The position numbers were made by a program, and so were the translations under genes. From Qiania dongpingensis (GTDB taxonomy: Bacteria; Bacillota; Clostridia; Lachnospirales; Lachnospiraceae), in contig NZ_CP060634.1 of the NCBI RefSeq assembly GCF_014337195.1, forward strand, positions 744,001-808,000: a stretch of DNA of 64,000 bases. Direction: 5' to 3'. The notes under the pieces were generated by a model that worked only from the letters and a program-made list of their open reading frames with translations, was not told the DNA's origin and did no database searches. This document shows, in pieces, positions 1 through 10,312 of the stretch (position 1 is the stretch's first letter; every line of letters starts with the position of its first letter).

Positions 1-3000
1 CCCAGGCTCCAGCATTCCGGACGTATAAATAGCTTTTCCGTCTTTATACTCCACTGTAAAAGTGGGCTTTGAAGGATCGGCCAGCTCATAGTTTCCGGGA
101 GTAGTCTCCTTATAGAAATAGAACTTCGCGCCGCCTACGGAACTTCCGTCACTGGCGATCTTCTCCAGCTTGAAATCTCCCTTCACGGGAACGTTCGTTA
201 TGGGAGTATTGTAAAGAGTCTCATTGATCTTCTTATTTTCCACCAATACCCATCTGGAAACCGCCGAGGCCTGATAGCCGTCCGGCGTGCTGGTCTCCAC
301 CACCTCATAATAACCCGCGGGAAGAGATGTCGTGGTCAGCTCACCGTTTATATCCGTCGTCTTCGTATCGGCAGGAACCGCTCCGGCGGCATGGGTTACT
401 CCTTCTCCCGATACAGGATAGAAGCTGAAGCCCACATCTCCCAGGTTCCGTGTCGCTCCGTCCCAGGTGACCACCTTCTTAAGACGGATCTTTCCCAGGG
501 CCTCATTGGTTACGTTCTCTGTTACCTTTGTCACGCTCCCGCTGTAGGCGACCACAACCGGGCGTACCGTATAATCAGCCGCATAGCCGGACGGAGGCGT
601 AAGTTCTACCAGATAATAAGTCTGGCTGCTCGCCGGTCCATGGCTCGCATCATCATAAGCATCTATGGTCAAACCGCTGAAAACGGCTTTCCCGCCGGAC
701 GTGGTCTTGCTCTGAATAAACCGGGATGCGCTCCCGCCCCCATTCAGATCCGCCGCGTCCGCCTCTGCATCCGCTTGGGAATCATAGAGTCCAAATACGG
801 CTCCGTCCAAAAGGGTGGAGGCCACATCGGAATCCTGCTTCACCACTTCAATGGAGAATTCCTTCTTATTGGTGATCATCGAATTTCCGCTGTCATCTGC
901 CGTGGTGATCTGGTTTTCCAAAACCGTATAGGGTCCCCAGATTTCCTGGGAGGCTTGATACCCGGACGGAGCGCTTTCCTCCTTCAGGTAATAGGTCCCC
1001 GCCGGAAGAAGGCCGGAAATGGCCGTACCCTGTCCTGCTGTGGTTAAGCTTCCCAGGGAAGCATCCGAACAGTCTGCCAAATGGTGAATGCTGAATACGG
1101 CCCCATTCAGTTTTGTCCCATGGTCATGATGATCCACTTTTGTAATCTGGAGCTTTCCATATTTGACCGTATTGGTGACAGCCCCCAGCGCACCGGCATC
1201 GCTGGTCAGTTTCGTGACAGCGCCTGAGGTGATCTCCACCTGCATGGGTACAAGCCCATCCAGGCTGTATTTCCCGTCATCGTCATGGGTGCCCAGATCT
1301 GTTTCCTTCAGCCAATATTCACCGGGATCGATATGACTGGCAGTCACTCTGCCGCCGGTTCCGGTGACGATGGCCGTCACATCCGCATTGTTTACTTTTA
1401 CAGTCACTGGGCTTCCCAGAGCATCTGTCTTGCAGCTGCCGTCTGAGTTCGTGTTTTCCGCCGTCTTTTCATACAGCTCAAACGTCACGCCGGACAGGTT
1501 CTCAATCTTGCTGCCCATGAAGATACCCTGCTTCTCAAGCTCCAGCGATCCCTGTTTGATATTTGTGATTAAAATGGCGTCCGCACCGTCCGATATTCCC
1601 TCCGGTTTCGTATCTGCTGCAGTGGTCACGGCTCCTGCCACGATCGTCACCTCAAAAGGCTCCGCCAGCTTATAATCCCCTGAAGTGGTACCGGTCTCTG
1701 TAATGCGGTATACGCCGGGCTCCAGATATTCCGAAGTATAGGAGCCGCTGGTCGTAAAGGTGTAGGCACTGTAGGTGTACTCTTTCTTTGTACTGTCCCA
1801 TCCCTTTTTGGCATTTCGATAGGTTACGTTTCCTGCGCCGTCATCTACCTTCTTTTCCACCTTAAAGGAAGCATTGGTACTGCCGGAGCTGAAGATCTTG
1901 TTCAATTTAAACTTTCCGGCATTGATATCATTGACGACCGCATTCTCTCCGGTCAGACTGACAGTCTGCCCTGGTGTGATGACGACTCCTGCCGAATAAG
2001 CCGGTGTGGACAGCTGATAATGATAGTTTGCCCCTACGCCGGTCTCCACCAGCCAGTAGCGTCCGCCGTCAATCCCCGTTACCGTCACCTTTCCGTTATT
2101 TCCAGTGGTGATATCCTTTACTTTATCCGTATCACTCAGACCATCCATATTGATGGTCTCGTCAGCTATATTTCCGTAACTATCCGTATTCGCCGCTGTT
2201 CTCTTATAGAGTTTGAAGGTCACACCCTTCAGGCCCTCCTTCACGTCTCCGAAAGCTCCCAGCTTTTCGAGGCTCAAAGTGCCCTGAGGAACATTTTCTG
2301 CCACCAGCGGACTATTCTTATCCGTCACGGAAGCATTTCCCGCCCCGGTGATCTCACCGGCACGGATGGTCACGGGGATTGGTGTGCTGTCCAGAGTATA
2401 CCGGCCGTTCACCGTCTGCTCTACCAGTTCATATTCCCCCGGCTCCAGATAAATGGATTCCACAACCGGCGCCTTTGCATCTGTGCTGGTCGTGATGATA
2501 TAATCGGTCAGACTGCCTCCGGCATCCTTCACCTGTACGGGGACATCAAACGCTCCTGTGGACGGATTCTTTTTATAAAGCTTAAAGGTTGCCCCCACCA
2601 GAGTATTTTCATTCAGAGAGCTCACCTTCTTCAAAAGGAACTTCCCGTAGCTGGCCGGATTTTTAAATCCAGAGCCGTCCATCATCTGTGCATAAGTATC
2701 GTTGACAGCTCCCTGAGACACCACTACGATCCGGTAGGTGTCTGAAAGATCATCCGGGGCTCCCACCGAGTCGGGCAGATTACTGATATCCTCTTCTACA
2801 ATATAGACTCCCGCCGGTATGAGCAGCGACGTATAAAGGCCGTCGGCCCCAGTGGTCCCCCACACGATCGGAGTCTCTTCTTTCTTATTATAGGTTTTTC
2901 CATCCGCTGCCGTATAGGATCCGCCGTCGGCCGCCACTGCCCGGTACACATTGACCGTTACGCCTTCCACAGCAAACGCAGCACCGTTAAGAGTCGTGTA

Positions 3001-6000
3001 TTTAATGACCTGCAGCTTTCCAAGCTTTTTGTCCTGATAGGAAAGGTTCTCATTAAAACCGCCTCCGGCCTTAACCGTGACCTGTTTCAGATTATCTTCC
3101 GCACCCGGAAGGCCGTAGCCAGCAGGAGGAGCTACCTCAATGATATAATAGGTTCCTCCCGGAGCCAGGCGGGTAAATTTGAAGGTCCCGTCAGAACCGG
3201 AAGCCGCAATATCGGCGGCGTTATAGGCGGCCATAAACGTGGCCTGCCCCTGAGGAGTCGACATCTGAGTCCGGACTTCATCCAGTTTTCCGGCAAGCAC
3301 CATTCCGTCCAAATAGCTGAGTGCCGTCTGAGCGGCCTCCGCCGTCTCAAACGCGGCAAAATAAGCGCCGGCCAGTGCTGTGCCATTCTCATCTGTCTTT
3401 GTGCCTTCTCCATTCACCTCATAGTAATTCCAGATCTTGGGAGCAACTACCTCATTCCCGGACGTTACCTCCACGGGACCGGTCCATTCCTTTTCCCATT
3501 TCCAGCTGGAAATCCCCGTACTCTGTTTCACAGAATCCAAGCTGGTCTCCCGCAGATAATAGGTTCCCGGCTCCAGATCCACCGTGACCGCGGAGCCCTT
3601 GCCGGAGGTGCCACTCTCCATAATACCGCTGGCATCTGTAGAGCTGCTCTTCTCTATCTTCCTGAGCTTCACCACAGTTCCGTCATCCAGCGTGTACTCC
3701 GTACCTGCGCCGTTATCCAGGATATATAGTTCAAACTGAGCGCCGTCGAGCAGAGTGTTTGTGTTTCTGCTGTACTTATAGAAACGCAGCCGTCCCTTAT
3801 CCGTCGTATTGTCAATAGAGGCTGCCGCTCCCGCCTCTCCAGGATGAGAATCTGCGGCGGTGGTGGTATTGGACGTCACAGTCACGGCAACCGGAGCCGC
3901 CGTCTGATATCCGGACGGAGCCGTGTCCTCCACCACCCAGTATTCACCGGGCGCCAGATATGCAGAAAGGCCTGTGGCCGATGCCGTCATATCCACCGTA
4001 TCCAAAGCATTTCCCAGCGCCGATTTGATACATTTTCCCTCTGCATCGGTATTATCTGCCGTCTTTGCATAGATTTTAAAAACCGACCCGGTGAGGTCAT
4101 ACCGGCTGAAGCTCCCGGCGCTGACTCCGTCGCCCGACAAGTTAAACCGGGCCGTCTTTTTGATGGAAATCCTCCCCATGGGAACATTTTCCACTGGATC
4201 GTCAAAAAGCACCGTATTGGTCTTGCCTTCTTCAACGGTAATATATTTAGGCTCCGGATCTTTCACATAATTCCCGCTTACAGAACTTTCCACCACCTTA
4301 TACCGTCCGGGCGCCAGCCAGCCGGAAAGAGCCGTACCGTCGGAGGCCGATGTTGTAAGCTCAGCGGCAGAGATGCTGCTGTAGATGCGGTTCTCATCGG
4401 CCAGGGAGACGTCTCCGCTGGTCGCCTCTGTCTCAGGGTAAAGCTCAAATACAGCCGATAATCCCTTGGAAGGATCTGTGGAATCCACCTTTTTGAGCTT
4501 TACCTTGCCCTTGGAGGGCCGGTTTACCACCTGAGTATCCGTCACGGCGCTGCCGCCCAGATCCGTCCGGTTCTGTCCGGCCTGAATCGTCACCTTTACC
4601 GGAGTAAACCCGTGATAATTCTCAATAACCGCTTCCACCAGCCAGTATTCGCCGGGATCCAGATTATCCATAGAGGCTTTTCCGTCGGCGCCGGTAACGG
4701 CTGTTGCCGCCGCCGTCTTGTCGCTGGCATAATCTGTCTCATTGTCGTTTACCACTTTATATAAGGAAAAGCTCGCTCCCCTGTAATTGCTGCCGGCGCC
4801 GTCCATTTCTGCTGTTTTATGGATGACCAGCCTCCCTTTTGGCACGTTGGCAACAGGAGCGTCAAAATATTCTGTGTTTGTCTCTCCTGCCGTTATCGTA
4901 ACATATTTGGGCGCACTGTCCAGGACATAGCCTTCTGCCGTGCCCGTCTCCACCAGTTTATATTTTCCCGGATTCAGCCAGCCGGAAGTGACCACGCCGT
5001 TTACCGTTGTGAGCGCAGCTTTTTCCGTATCCTCATACTCTCTGTCTGCGTCCGCCAGTGCGTCATTCCCCTTCGTTGAATCCTTCTCGGCATATAATTT
5101 AAACTCTGCCGTAAGAGCCGTATCCGGATTCAGGGAGCTGATCTTTTTGAGCTTCAGCTTACCCATGGAAGGAACATTGACCACCTCGGTATCGCCGGAA
5201 GGATACACACCGCCCCCGCTCACATTCTGGTTCTGTCCGGCGACGACCGTCACCACCTGTTCCTTCTCCGGATATCCGGCCACACTCTGTTCCTTTAACA
5301 CATAGGTGCCCGGAATAATCCCATCGATGGACGCGCGTCCGTCCCCGTCCGTAGTCACAAAACCATCGGCATCCATACCGCCGAGGCCTTTGATCTGAGC
5401 CCCCGCCGTATAACCTCCGCTCCCATTGGAGACCGCTTCATACAAGCCGAATTTCACACCCTGCATCGGCGTGTTCCCATTGTCCATCGTGGAGGTCTTC
5501 AGCAGATTCAGCTTGCCCAGGCGGACATTCTTGACCACCTGCTCCACACTCTTTACGGTCGAGCTGGCCTCGGGTGTCGTCACCGGATACACTGTATCAT
5601 CCGGAACATATCCATCCGGCGTGCTAAGCTCCTTCACATAATAAGTAACACCTGCTTCCAGATCTTCAAAGACACAGAGGCCATTGACATCCGTACTTTT
5701 TCTTTGGAGCAGATCATCCTCTGTACAAGCTACACCGGAATAAAGGCCAAAGGACACATTCCGGATAACGCCGCCGCTCACAGAGTCCTTCTTGATAACA
5801 CGTATGCTCACCTTTTCCGCATTGGAAACGATCACGTCTGTCTGTGCATTTTCCGCCACAAAAATACCATTCCCGTCCGCAGTCCCGTTCCCGGAAGCAT
5901 CTGTTCCCTTTATGACCTCTGTAAGGACTGAATAGCCTGCAGGTGCTGTCACTTCCTTCAGGTAATAGGCCTTACCCACAGGCAGGATCGGAGAAAGTCC

Positions 6001-8844
6001 ATATCCGCTGCCGTCTGTAGTGATGGTCCCGACCGGCGTTCCGGAACATATTTCGTTGTCATAGATCTCAAACACTGCTCCAGACAGATTCCGGCTGCTG
6101 TCGGCTGCGTCTGTCTTCCGGATACGAATCTGGCCGAAGATGGTGGTATTTTCCACTGTTGTTTCCGAATTGCCTTTGCTGATGCTTATCTCATGACGCC
6201 CGGATATCTGCGTATATCCGGCAGGCGCTGCGATCTCTTCATACCAATAAGTGCCGGCAGGCAGCAAAAGCTGTTCATTCTCCGTTCCCTTGATCTTGGA
6301 AACCGAATGTCCGGTGGGATCCAGATAAGTCACCAGAGTCCCCAGAAGATTACCGCCTGTCTCTGCATCGTAAATGTTAAATTCTGCGTCCTTAAGCTGC
6401 TCTTTATAAGGAGTCCCGCTGGTTGTGCCGCTCAATACCCCGATCTTATTGATGACCAGTGGAACCTTCTTTACATTGGTGAGGCTCTTTTCCACAGTCG
6501 TCTGCTCGACAACCGTCACAGGAATGGCCGTGGGATCCAGAACATACTCATCCGGAGCCTCCAGCTCCTTCAGCCAATAATTACCTGCGGGCAGCATAGG
6601 AGAAGCAGCTTTTCCCTGGCCGTCTGTGACAAGAATCACTTCTGCCCCGCTTGTATCCGTCGCTGCGGTCAGGCACTCTTCATCGGTATAGATGCCGAAT
6701 TTGGCTCCCGAAAGCAGGATATCCTTTCCTTGCTGATCCGTGTCCTCATCCTTCTTTATGATTGTCAGATATCCATAGTGGGACTGATTCAGGAATACCG
6801 GCTTCTCCGCTGTGCTTCCCTCGTCGCTCCAGGAAGGATGGTTCACCGTATCCGCTGCAACCGTCACCTCCCTGGGCGCTCCCAATTCATATTCCGGTTC
6901 TGCGCCCGCCGGCAAAGCTGTTTCCGAAAGCATATAATCTCCAGCCGGAACAGCCTCAAAGCAGACATACCCATCCTCCCCTGATACAGCTTCAAAGGTA
7001 CGGGAAGGCTCAGTCTTGCTGGTCAGCGTAAACGTCACACCCTCCATCGGCGCAGTCGCCCCGGAGGCGTTCTTTCCATATTTATAAAACTCCAGGCGTC
7101 CCAGAATATCCGTGCGGTCCGTAACCTTTATGATACCGGAGGAAACCTCCACCCCTTCCGGAGCATTCTCCACTGTGATGCTCTTATCCTGATTTACAGT
7201 GATCTTCACTCTTCCGGCAGCCGTCGCACTTCCAAAGCCGTCCGGCGCGGATACCTCTTCCAGGTAATAGGACTTTCCGACAAGAAGCCCGGAAAATACC
7301 ACCTGTCCGTTGCTGCCTGTGACTTTCGGATTCCCGACCGCTTTATTATGGATGTCATTGGCTACCGCCGCCCCCGTCTCCGTCTTATAAAGGCCGAAGG
7401 CGGCTGTTCCATAGTCGCTGGAAGCAGACGCGTCCAGGAGCTTCTCCATGGTTCCCACCTGAATCCACTTCTCCACCACGATATCTGCGGATTCCGTATT
7501 GTCGTCATATTCTCCGAGGATGATCTGCGCATCGGCAGACTTATCCACCGGATTTTCTCCAATCAGCTGGTAGTGAAGCTTCGCTGTATTCTGAAGAGTC
7601 CAGGTCAAAAGATCCTCATCGGCCGAAGACTGATACGCGCTGACCGGATACCGAAGGACTACCGTGTATTTTGTATCAATATAAGCACCGTCATTTACAT
7701 ATTGATATTCATCGGGATCTGTTTCTTTAAGCTGATCCAAAGAGGCGAATTCAATGGAAGACGCTTCGCCTGCTCCATTTTTATTCACCACATAGTCGGT
7801 TCCCTCCCGAAGGACTCCCCGCCCCGCCGTAGCGACCGAAACCACGGTAGCTCCGCCGCCGGCAGGCGTGTTCGCCGGAAGCTCGTCAACCAGGGAAAAA
7901 ACAGGCTTCCCTTCCGACTGGGCAAAGTCAAGACGGCCCTCCCGGTTCCAGACAGTCTGTTTCATTTCTTCTTCTGTGGGATTTTCCGACATCTGATTGA
8001 TGGCGTCTATTGTATATTTCACCTCATAATACTGAGTGCCGCCGTCCGTCACCTTGTTGATGACAGCCTCGCCGTCTTTTGTCTCCACTGATTTTTCTAC
8101 CCGCCAGCCATCCGTAGCCTTTACGGTAATACTGGGAGTGGATTCAATCTCCATCTGCCTAGGCTGGTCTTCACCGTCTACTTTATAAGAAGCCCGGAAA
8201 ACAGTGGGAAAGTTAAGAGTACTGTTGTTCTCCAGAGTGAAGTTCTCAGTCTGGATTGGCAGAGAAGCCTCATATGCGCGCCCGGACTCAAGGCTTGACA
8301 GCGTCATCAGATATGTAGTGCCAATCTGTTCCGTCTTTTCAAAAATGGAAGCGCCTTCCAGCTGTCCCACTGTGACACCTTCCGGAAGTTCGATCTGCAC
8401 GATTCCGGCATTATAATTTTCGCCGCTGGAAAGAGGAGGTACCGTGAAGGACAAATTAAGTGTCATCTTTTCTCCGGATACCACATATCCCTGATGAGCC
8501 GTATTGATGCCCGTTGTCAAAGTCAGAATCGCTTCTCCCGCACCTTTTTCCGCAAACAGAGACGCCGAATCAGAGGAAATACCGGTCTCCGGCTCAGTCG
8601 TTTTTGTCGCCGCAGTTCCCGATTCCTCGGTCGTCTGCTCCGCTGATGTGCTCGATTCTTCCGTGGACGAAGCGGTCGTCTCCGGCGCACTGGTCTCCGA
8701 AGAATCGGATTCCAAAGAAGACGCCGCCGTCCCTTCTGCCAGAGAATCCAGATCATAGGATGACGGCACCACCATCCCCAACACGATCAACAACGCTAAA
8801 AATAACGCCAGGAACCTTTTTTTCCTCATCCCTGTTTTCTTCAT
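1..8844 (-). CDS. Giant secreted surface protein with SpaA/Cna-B-like repeats (partial, C-terminus off the left edge)
   Basis: The frame stays open from the ATG at 8844 to the window edge (2948 codons); GAGGAGGAA lies 8-9 nt upstream of the ATG. The N-terminus is a signal peptide (basic MKKTGMRKKR, then a long hydrophobic core), followed by a Ser/Thr/Glu-rich low-complexity linker to about residue 90. An adhesin-like Ig-type region follows to about residue 440. The rest is a tandem array of prealbumin-like SpaA/Cna-B domains. I count 21 E-box motifs of the type YxLxExxxPxGY (for example YYLEEVSAPDGF, YWLKELEAPDEY, YYLKEVTAPAGY, YEVVETSTPDGY) and a further partial repeat at the edge. In this family Lys-Asn isopeptide bonds stabilise each domain and a sortase anchors the C-terminus; the sorting signal would lie outside the window. 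Expected role: long cell-wall stalk or adhesin. The divergent BTAD regulator probably controls it. Translation was read by eye, so a small indel could have been missed. Confidence 0.9.
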   Translation of the reverse strand, partial: MKKTGMRKKRFLALFLALLIVLGMVVPSSYDLDSLAEGTAASSLESDSSETSAPETTASSTEESSTSAEQTTEESGTAATKTTEPETGISSDSASLFAEKGAGEAILTLTTGINTAHQGYVVSGEKMTLNLSFTVPPLSSGENYNAGIVQIELPEGVTVGQLEGASIFEKTEQIGTTYLMTLSSLESGRAYEASLPIQTENFTLENNSTLNFPTVFRASYKVDGEDQPRQMEIESTPSITVKATDGWRVEKSVETKDGEAVINKVTDGGTQYYEVKYTIDAINQMSENPTEEEMKQTVWNREGRLDFAQSEGKPVFSLVDELPANTPAGGGATVVSVATAGRGVLREGTDYVVNKNGAGEASSIEFASLDQLKETDPDEYQYVNDGAYIDTKYTVVLRYPVSAYQSSADEDLLTWTLQNTAKLHYQLIGENPVDKSADAQIILGEYDDNTESADIVVEKWIQVGTMEKLLDASASSDYGTAAFGLYKTETGAAVANDIHNKAVGNPKVTGSNGQVVFSGLLVGKSYYLEEVSAPDGFGSATAAGRVKITVNQDKSITVENAPEGVEVSSGIIKVTDRTDILGRLEFYKYGKNASGATAPMEGVTFTLTSKTEPSRTFEAVSGEDGYVCFEAVPAGDYMLSETALPAGAEPEYELGAPREVTVAADTVNHPSWSDEGSTAEKPVFLNQSHYGYLTIIKKDEDTDQQGKDILLSGAKFGIYTDEECLTAATDTSGAEVILVTDGQGKAASPMLPAGNYWLKELEAPDEYVLDPTAIPVTVVEQTTVEKSLTNVKKVPLVINKIGVLSGTTSGTPYKEQLKDAEFNIYDAETGGNLLGTLVTYLDPTGHSVSKIKGTENEQLLLPAGTYWYEEIAAPAGYTQISGRHEISISKGNSETTVENTTIFGQIRIRKTDAADSSRNLSGAVFEIYDNEICSGTPVGTITTDGSGYGLSPILPVGKAYYLKEVTAPAGYSVLTEVIKGTDASGNGTADGNGIFVAENAQTDVIVSNAEKVSIRVIKKDSVSGGVIRNVSFGLYSGVACTEDDLLQRKSTDVNGLCVFEDLEAGVTYYVKELSTPDGYVPDDTVYPVTTPEASSTVKSVEQVVKNVRLGKLNLLKTSTMDNGNTPMQGVKFGLYEAVSNGSGGYTAGAQIKGLGGMDADGFVTTDGDGRASIDGIIPGTYVLKEQSVAGYPEKEQVVTVVAGQNQNVSGGGVYPSGDTEVVNVPSMGKLKLKKISSLNPDTALTAEFKLYAEKDSTKGNDALADADREYEDTEKAALTTVNGVVTSGWLNPGKYKLVETGTAEGYVLDSAPKYVTITAGETNTEYFDAPVANVPKGRLVIHKTAEMDGAGSNYRGASFSLYKVVNDNETDYASDKTAAATAVTGADGKASMDNLDPGEYWLVEAVIENYHGFTPVKVTIQAGQNRTDLGGSAVTDTQVVNRPSKGKVKLKKVDSTDPSKGLSAVFELYPETEATSGDVSLADENRIYSSISAAELTTSASDGTALSGWLAPGRYKVVESSVSGNYVKDPEPKYITVEEGKTNTVLFDDPVENVPMGRISIKKTARFNLSGDGVSAGSFSRYDLTGSVFKIYAKTADNTDAEGKCIKSALGNALDTVDMTASATGLSAYLAPGEYWVVEDTAPSGYQTAAPVAVTVTSNTTTAADSHPGEAGAAASIDNTTDKGRLRFYKYSRNTNTLLDGAQFELYILDNGAGTEYTLDDGTVVKLRKIEKSSSTDASGIMESGTSGKGSAVTVDLEPGTYYLRETSLDSVKQSTGISSWKWEKEWTGPVEVTSGNEVVAPKIWNYYEVNGEGTKTDENGTALAGAYFAAFETAEAAQTALSYLDGMVLAGKLDEVRTQMSTPQGQATFMAAYNAADIAASGSDGTFKFTRLAPGGTYYIIEVAPPAGYGLPGAEDNLKQVTVKAGGGFNENLSYQDKKLGKLQVIKYTTLNGAAFAVEGVTVNVYRAVAADGGSYTAADGKTYNKKEETPIVWGTTGADGLYTSLLIPAGVYIVEEDISNLPDSVGAPDDLSDTYRIVVVSQGAVNDTYAQMMDGSGFKNPASYGKFLLKKVSSLNENTLVGATFKLYKKNPSTGAFDVPVQVKDAGGSLTDYIITTSTDAKAPVVESIYLEPGEYELVEQTVNGRYTLDSTPIPVTIRAGEITGAGNASVTDKNSPLVAENVPQGTLSLEKLGAFGDVKEGLKGVTFKLYKRTAANTDSYGNIADETINMDGLSDTDKVKDITTGNNGKVTVTGIDGGRYWLVETGVGANYHYQLSTPAYSAGVVITPGQTVSLTGENAVVNDINAGKFKLNKIFSSGSTNASFKVEKKVDDGAGNVTYRNAKKGWDSTKKEYTYSAYTFTTSGSYTSEYLEPGVYRITETGTTSGDYKLAEPFEVTIVAGAVTTAADTKPEGISDGADAILITNIKQGSLELEKQGIFMGSKIENLSGVTFELYEKTAENTNSDGSCKTDALGSPVTVKVNNADVTAIVTGTGGRVTASHIDPGEYWLKETDLGTHDDDGKYSLDGLVPMQVEITSGAVTKLTSDAGALGAVTNTVKYGKLQITKVDHHDHGTKLNGAVFSIHHLADCSDASLGSLTTAGQGTAISGLLPAGTYYLKEESAPSGYQASQEIWGPYTVLENQITTADDSGNSMITNKKEFSIEVVKQDSDVASTLLDGAVFGLYDSQADAEADAADLNGGGSASRFIQSKTTSGGKAVFSGLTIDAYDDASHGPASSQTYYLVELTPPSGYAADYTVRPVVVAYSGSVTKVTENVTNEALGKIRLKKVVTWDGATRNLGDVGFSFYPVSGEGVTHAAGAVPADTKTTDINGELTTTSLPAGYYEVVETSTPDGYQASAVSRWVLVENKKINETLYNTPITNVPVKGDFKLEKIASDGSSVGGAKFYFYKETTPGNYELADPSKPTFTVEYKDGKAIYTSGMLEPG

Positions 8845-8928
8845 ATTTTTATATTCCTCCTCTTCATCCAGAATACATTATTGCCATCGCAGAAGCCCAA
8901 TTCTACTATTATAATTCATTTTGTTGCC

Positions 8929-8961
8929 ATTATACACCAGACTTGTCACACCGCTGTCACA
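8929..8961 (-). promoter_or_regulatory. Promoter of the giant surface gene with 11-bp-spaced direct repeats
   Basis: On the minus strand TGTGACA occurs at 8961-8955 and again at 8950-8944, starting exactly 11 bp apart with a 4-bp gap. A TATAAT -10 box (8934-8929) follows after 9 bp. No good -35 box is present at the normal place. SARP/BTAD regulators typically bind heptamer direct repeats with 11-bp periodicity immediately upstream of the -10, and a BTAD gene starts divergently at 9104. That this regulator binds here is inference. Confidence 0.6.
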
Positions 8962-9018
8962 CAATATCAAGCAAACTACTGAATTATTGAAAATAAATAG
9001 GTTTGTTTCTCATTTTTC

Positions 9019-9047
9019 TTGTATTTCCCATATTCTCCTGATATAAT
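9019..9047 (+). promoter_or_regulatory. Sigma-A-type promoter of the BTAD regulator operon
   Basis: TTGTAT (9019-9024), a 17-bp spacer and TATAAT (9042-9047) lie 56 bp upstream of the ATG at 9104. The spacing and -10 are near ideal for the housekeeping sigma factor. Confidence 0.6.
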
Positions 9048-9103
9048 GGCTGTGACTGAGATTTTGAGGTTCTTTTTTATCTTCGGAAAGGTGGCACGGA
9101 TCA

Positions 9104-10291
9104 ATGGGAACAGAACAGTTACGCATAAAAATGTTTGGCGAATTTTCCATACAGAATGAATTTCATCAGTATGCTCCCACCTCCAGTAAAAGCATGCAGA
9201 TTACTACTTTGATCGCATATTTGATCGCGAATAAAGGCGTGGAGGTCTCCAAGGATAAGCTCATTGAAATTCTCTGGCCGGAAGAAGAGCTTTCCAATCC
9301 TACCGGCGCGCTCCGAAACCTGGTATACCGGGCAAGGCGCGAGCTGACCAGGTTTTTTCCCGGCATATCCGCCAACTGTATCCTTTTCACTCGGAACGCC
9401 TACGCCTGGAACGGCGCTCTGGACTGCCAAATCGACATCGAGAGGTTTGAGACTCTTTACAATCTGGCCCAGAAAGAATCCTATGAAGTCCAGCAGTACC
9501 GCTATTACCAGGAAATGTTCCGATTATACCAGGGAAACTTCCTCCCCTCCCTGAACCAAGAGGAGTGGGTGATGTTCCGGAGCATATATTACCAGAATCT
9601 GTATGTCAAATGCGTCATGGCCATGTGCGATCATTTGAAAGCCGACGGACAATATCAGGAAATCCTGGAGCTATGTGAGCAGGCCAACCATCTGGATATC
9701 ATGAACGAGAATATCCATAAAGAGACCTTAAACGCCTATCTCCAGTTGGGATATCCCCATAAGGCCCTGGACTATTATCATGATATCCTCAATCTGTTCA
9801 ATAATAAATATGGAGTAGATATTTCCGAATCCCTGGAAGATCTCTACTATAAAATCATCCAGGCGACCAGAAGCCAACAGATGAACATCGATGATCTGGA
9901 AGAAAATCTGAAAGAGGACAAAAATTCCAAAGGAAGCTTTTACTGCAATTTCGATGTATTTAAAAATATCTACCAAATCAATATGCGTTCTCTGCACCGC
10001 ATCCGGAGCAAGCGTTACCTGGTGCTCCTGACTTTGAAGGATACGGACAACCGGGAAACGATCACCAGTGATGTCAAGGCAGAAATGGATATCCTGAGAA
10101 ATGTGATCAGGCACTTTCTGCGTAAAAACGATGTCTTTACCCAATCCAGCTATTCCCAATTTTCTTTGATCCTGACCGTGCCCAATGAAGCCGGCTGCCA
10201 TATCGCCATAGAGCGCACCCGTGCCCGCTATGAGCAGGAACGGCAGTCTCCAAACGTAGCGCTGGAAATAAATATCAAGGAAATCATCTGA
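9104..10291 (+). CDS. BTAD/SARP-type transcriptional regulator with a C-terminal GGDEF-like remnant
   Basis: Predicted DNA-binding regulator of 395 aa. Residues 1-100 form an OmpR-like winged helix (LRIKMFGEFSI start, then SKDKLIEILWPEEE and NLVYRARREL). Residues 105-250 are all-helical with TPR-like character, typical of the bacterial transcriptional activation domain (BTAD). Residues 280-395 resemble a degenerate nucleotide-cyclase/GGDEF fold (IRHFLRKNDVFTQSSYSQFSLIL) without a GGDEF signature. An AAAGGTGG ribosome site precedes the ATG. It is the first gene of a run that continues into a transglutaminase lipoprotein and type IV pilus-like genes, and it is divergent from the giant SpaA protein gene, so its likely targets are these two transcription units. 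Family membership is seen; the targets are inferred. Confidence 0.85.
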   Translation: MGTEQLRIKMFGEFSIQNEFHQYAPTSSKSMQITTLIAYLIANKGVEVSKDKLIEILWPEEELSNPTGALRNLVYRARRELTRFFPGISANCILFTRNAYAWNGALDCQIDIERFETLYNLAQKESYEVQQYRYYQEMFRLYQGNFLPSLNQEEWVMFRSIYYQNLYVKCVMAMCDHLKADGQYQEILELCEQANHLDIMNENIHKETLNAYLQLGYPHKALDYYHDILNLFNNKYGVDISESLEDLYYKIIQATRSQQMNIDDLEENLKEDKNSKGSFYCNFDVFKNIYQINMRSLHRIRSKRYLVLLTLKDTDNRETITSDVKAEMDILRNVIRHFLRKNDVFTQSSYSQFSLILTVPNEAGCHIAIERTRARYEQERQSPNVALEINIKEII

Positions 10292-10312
10292 TTTTCCATG
10301 AGGGCTATTTAT

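Noticed and set aside
391..8756. Plus-strand and off-frame ORFs of up to 263 codons across the first 8.8 kb
   Set aside because: They are shadows of the single long minus-strand surface-protein frame, lack ribosome sites and show no domain.
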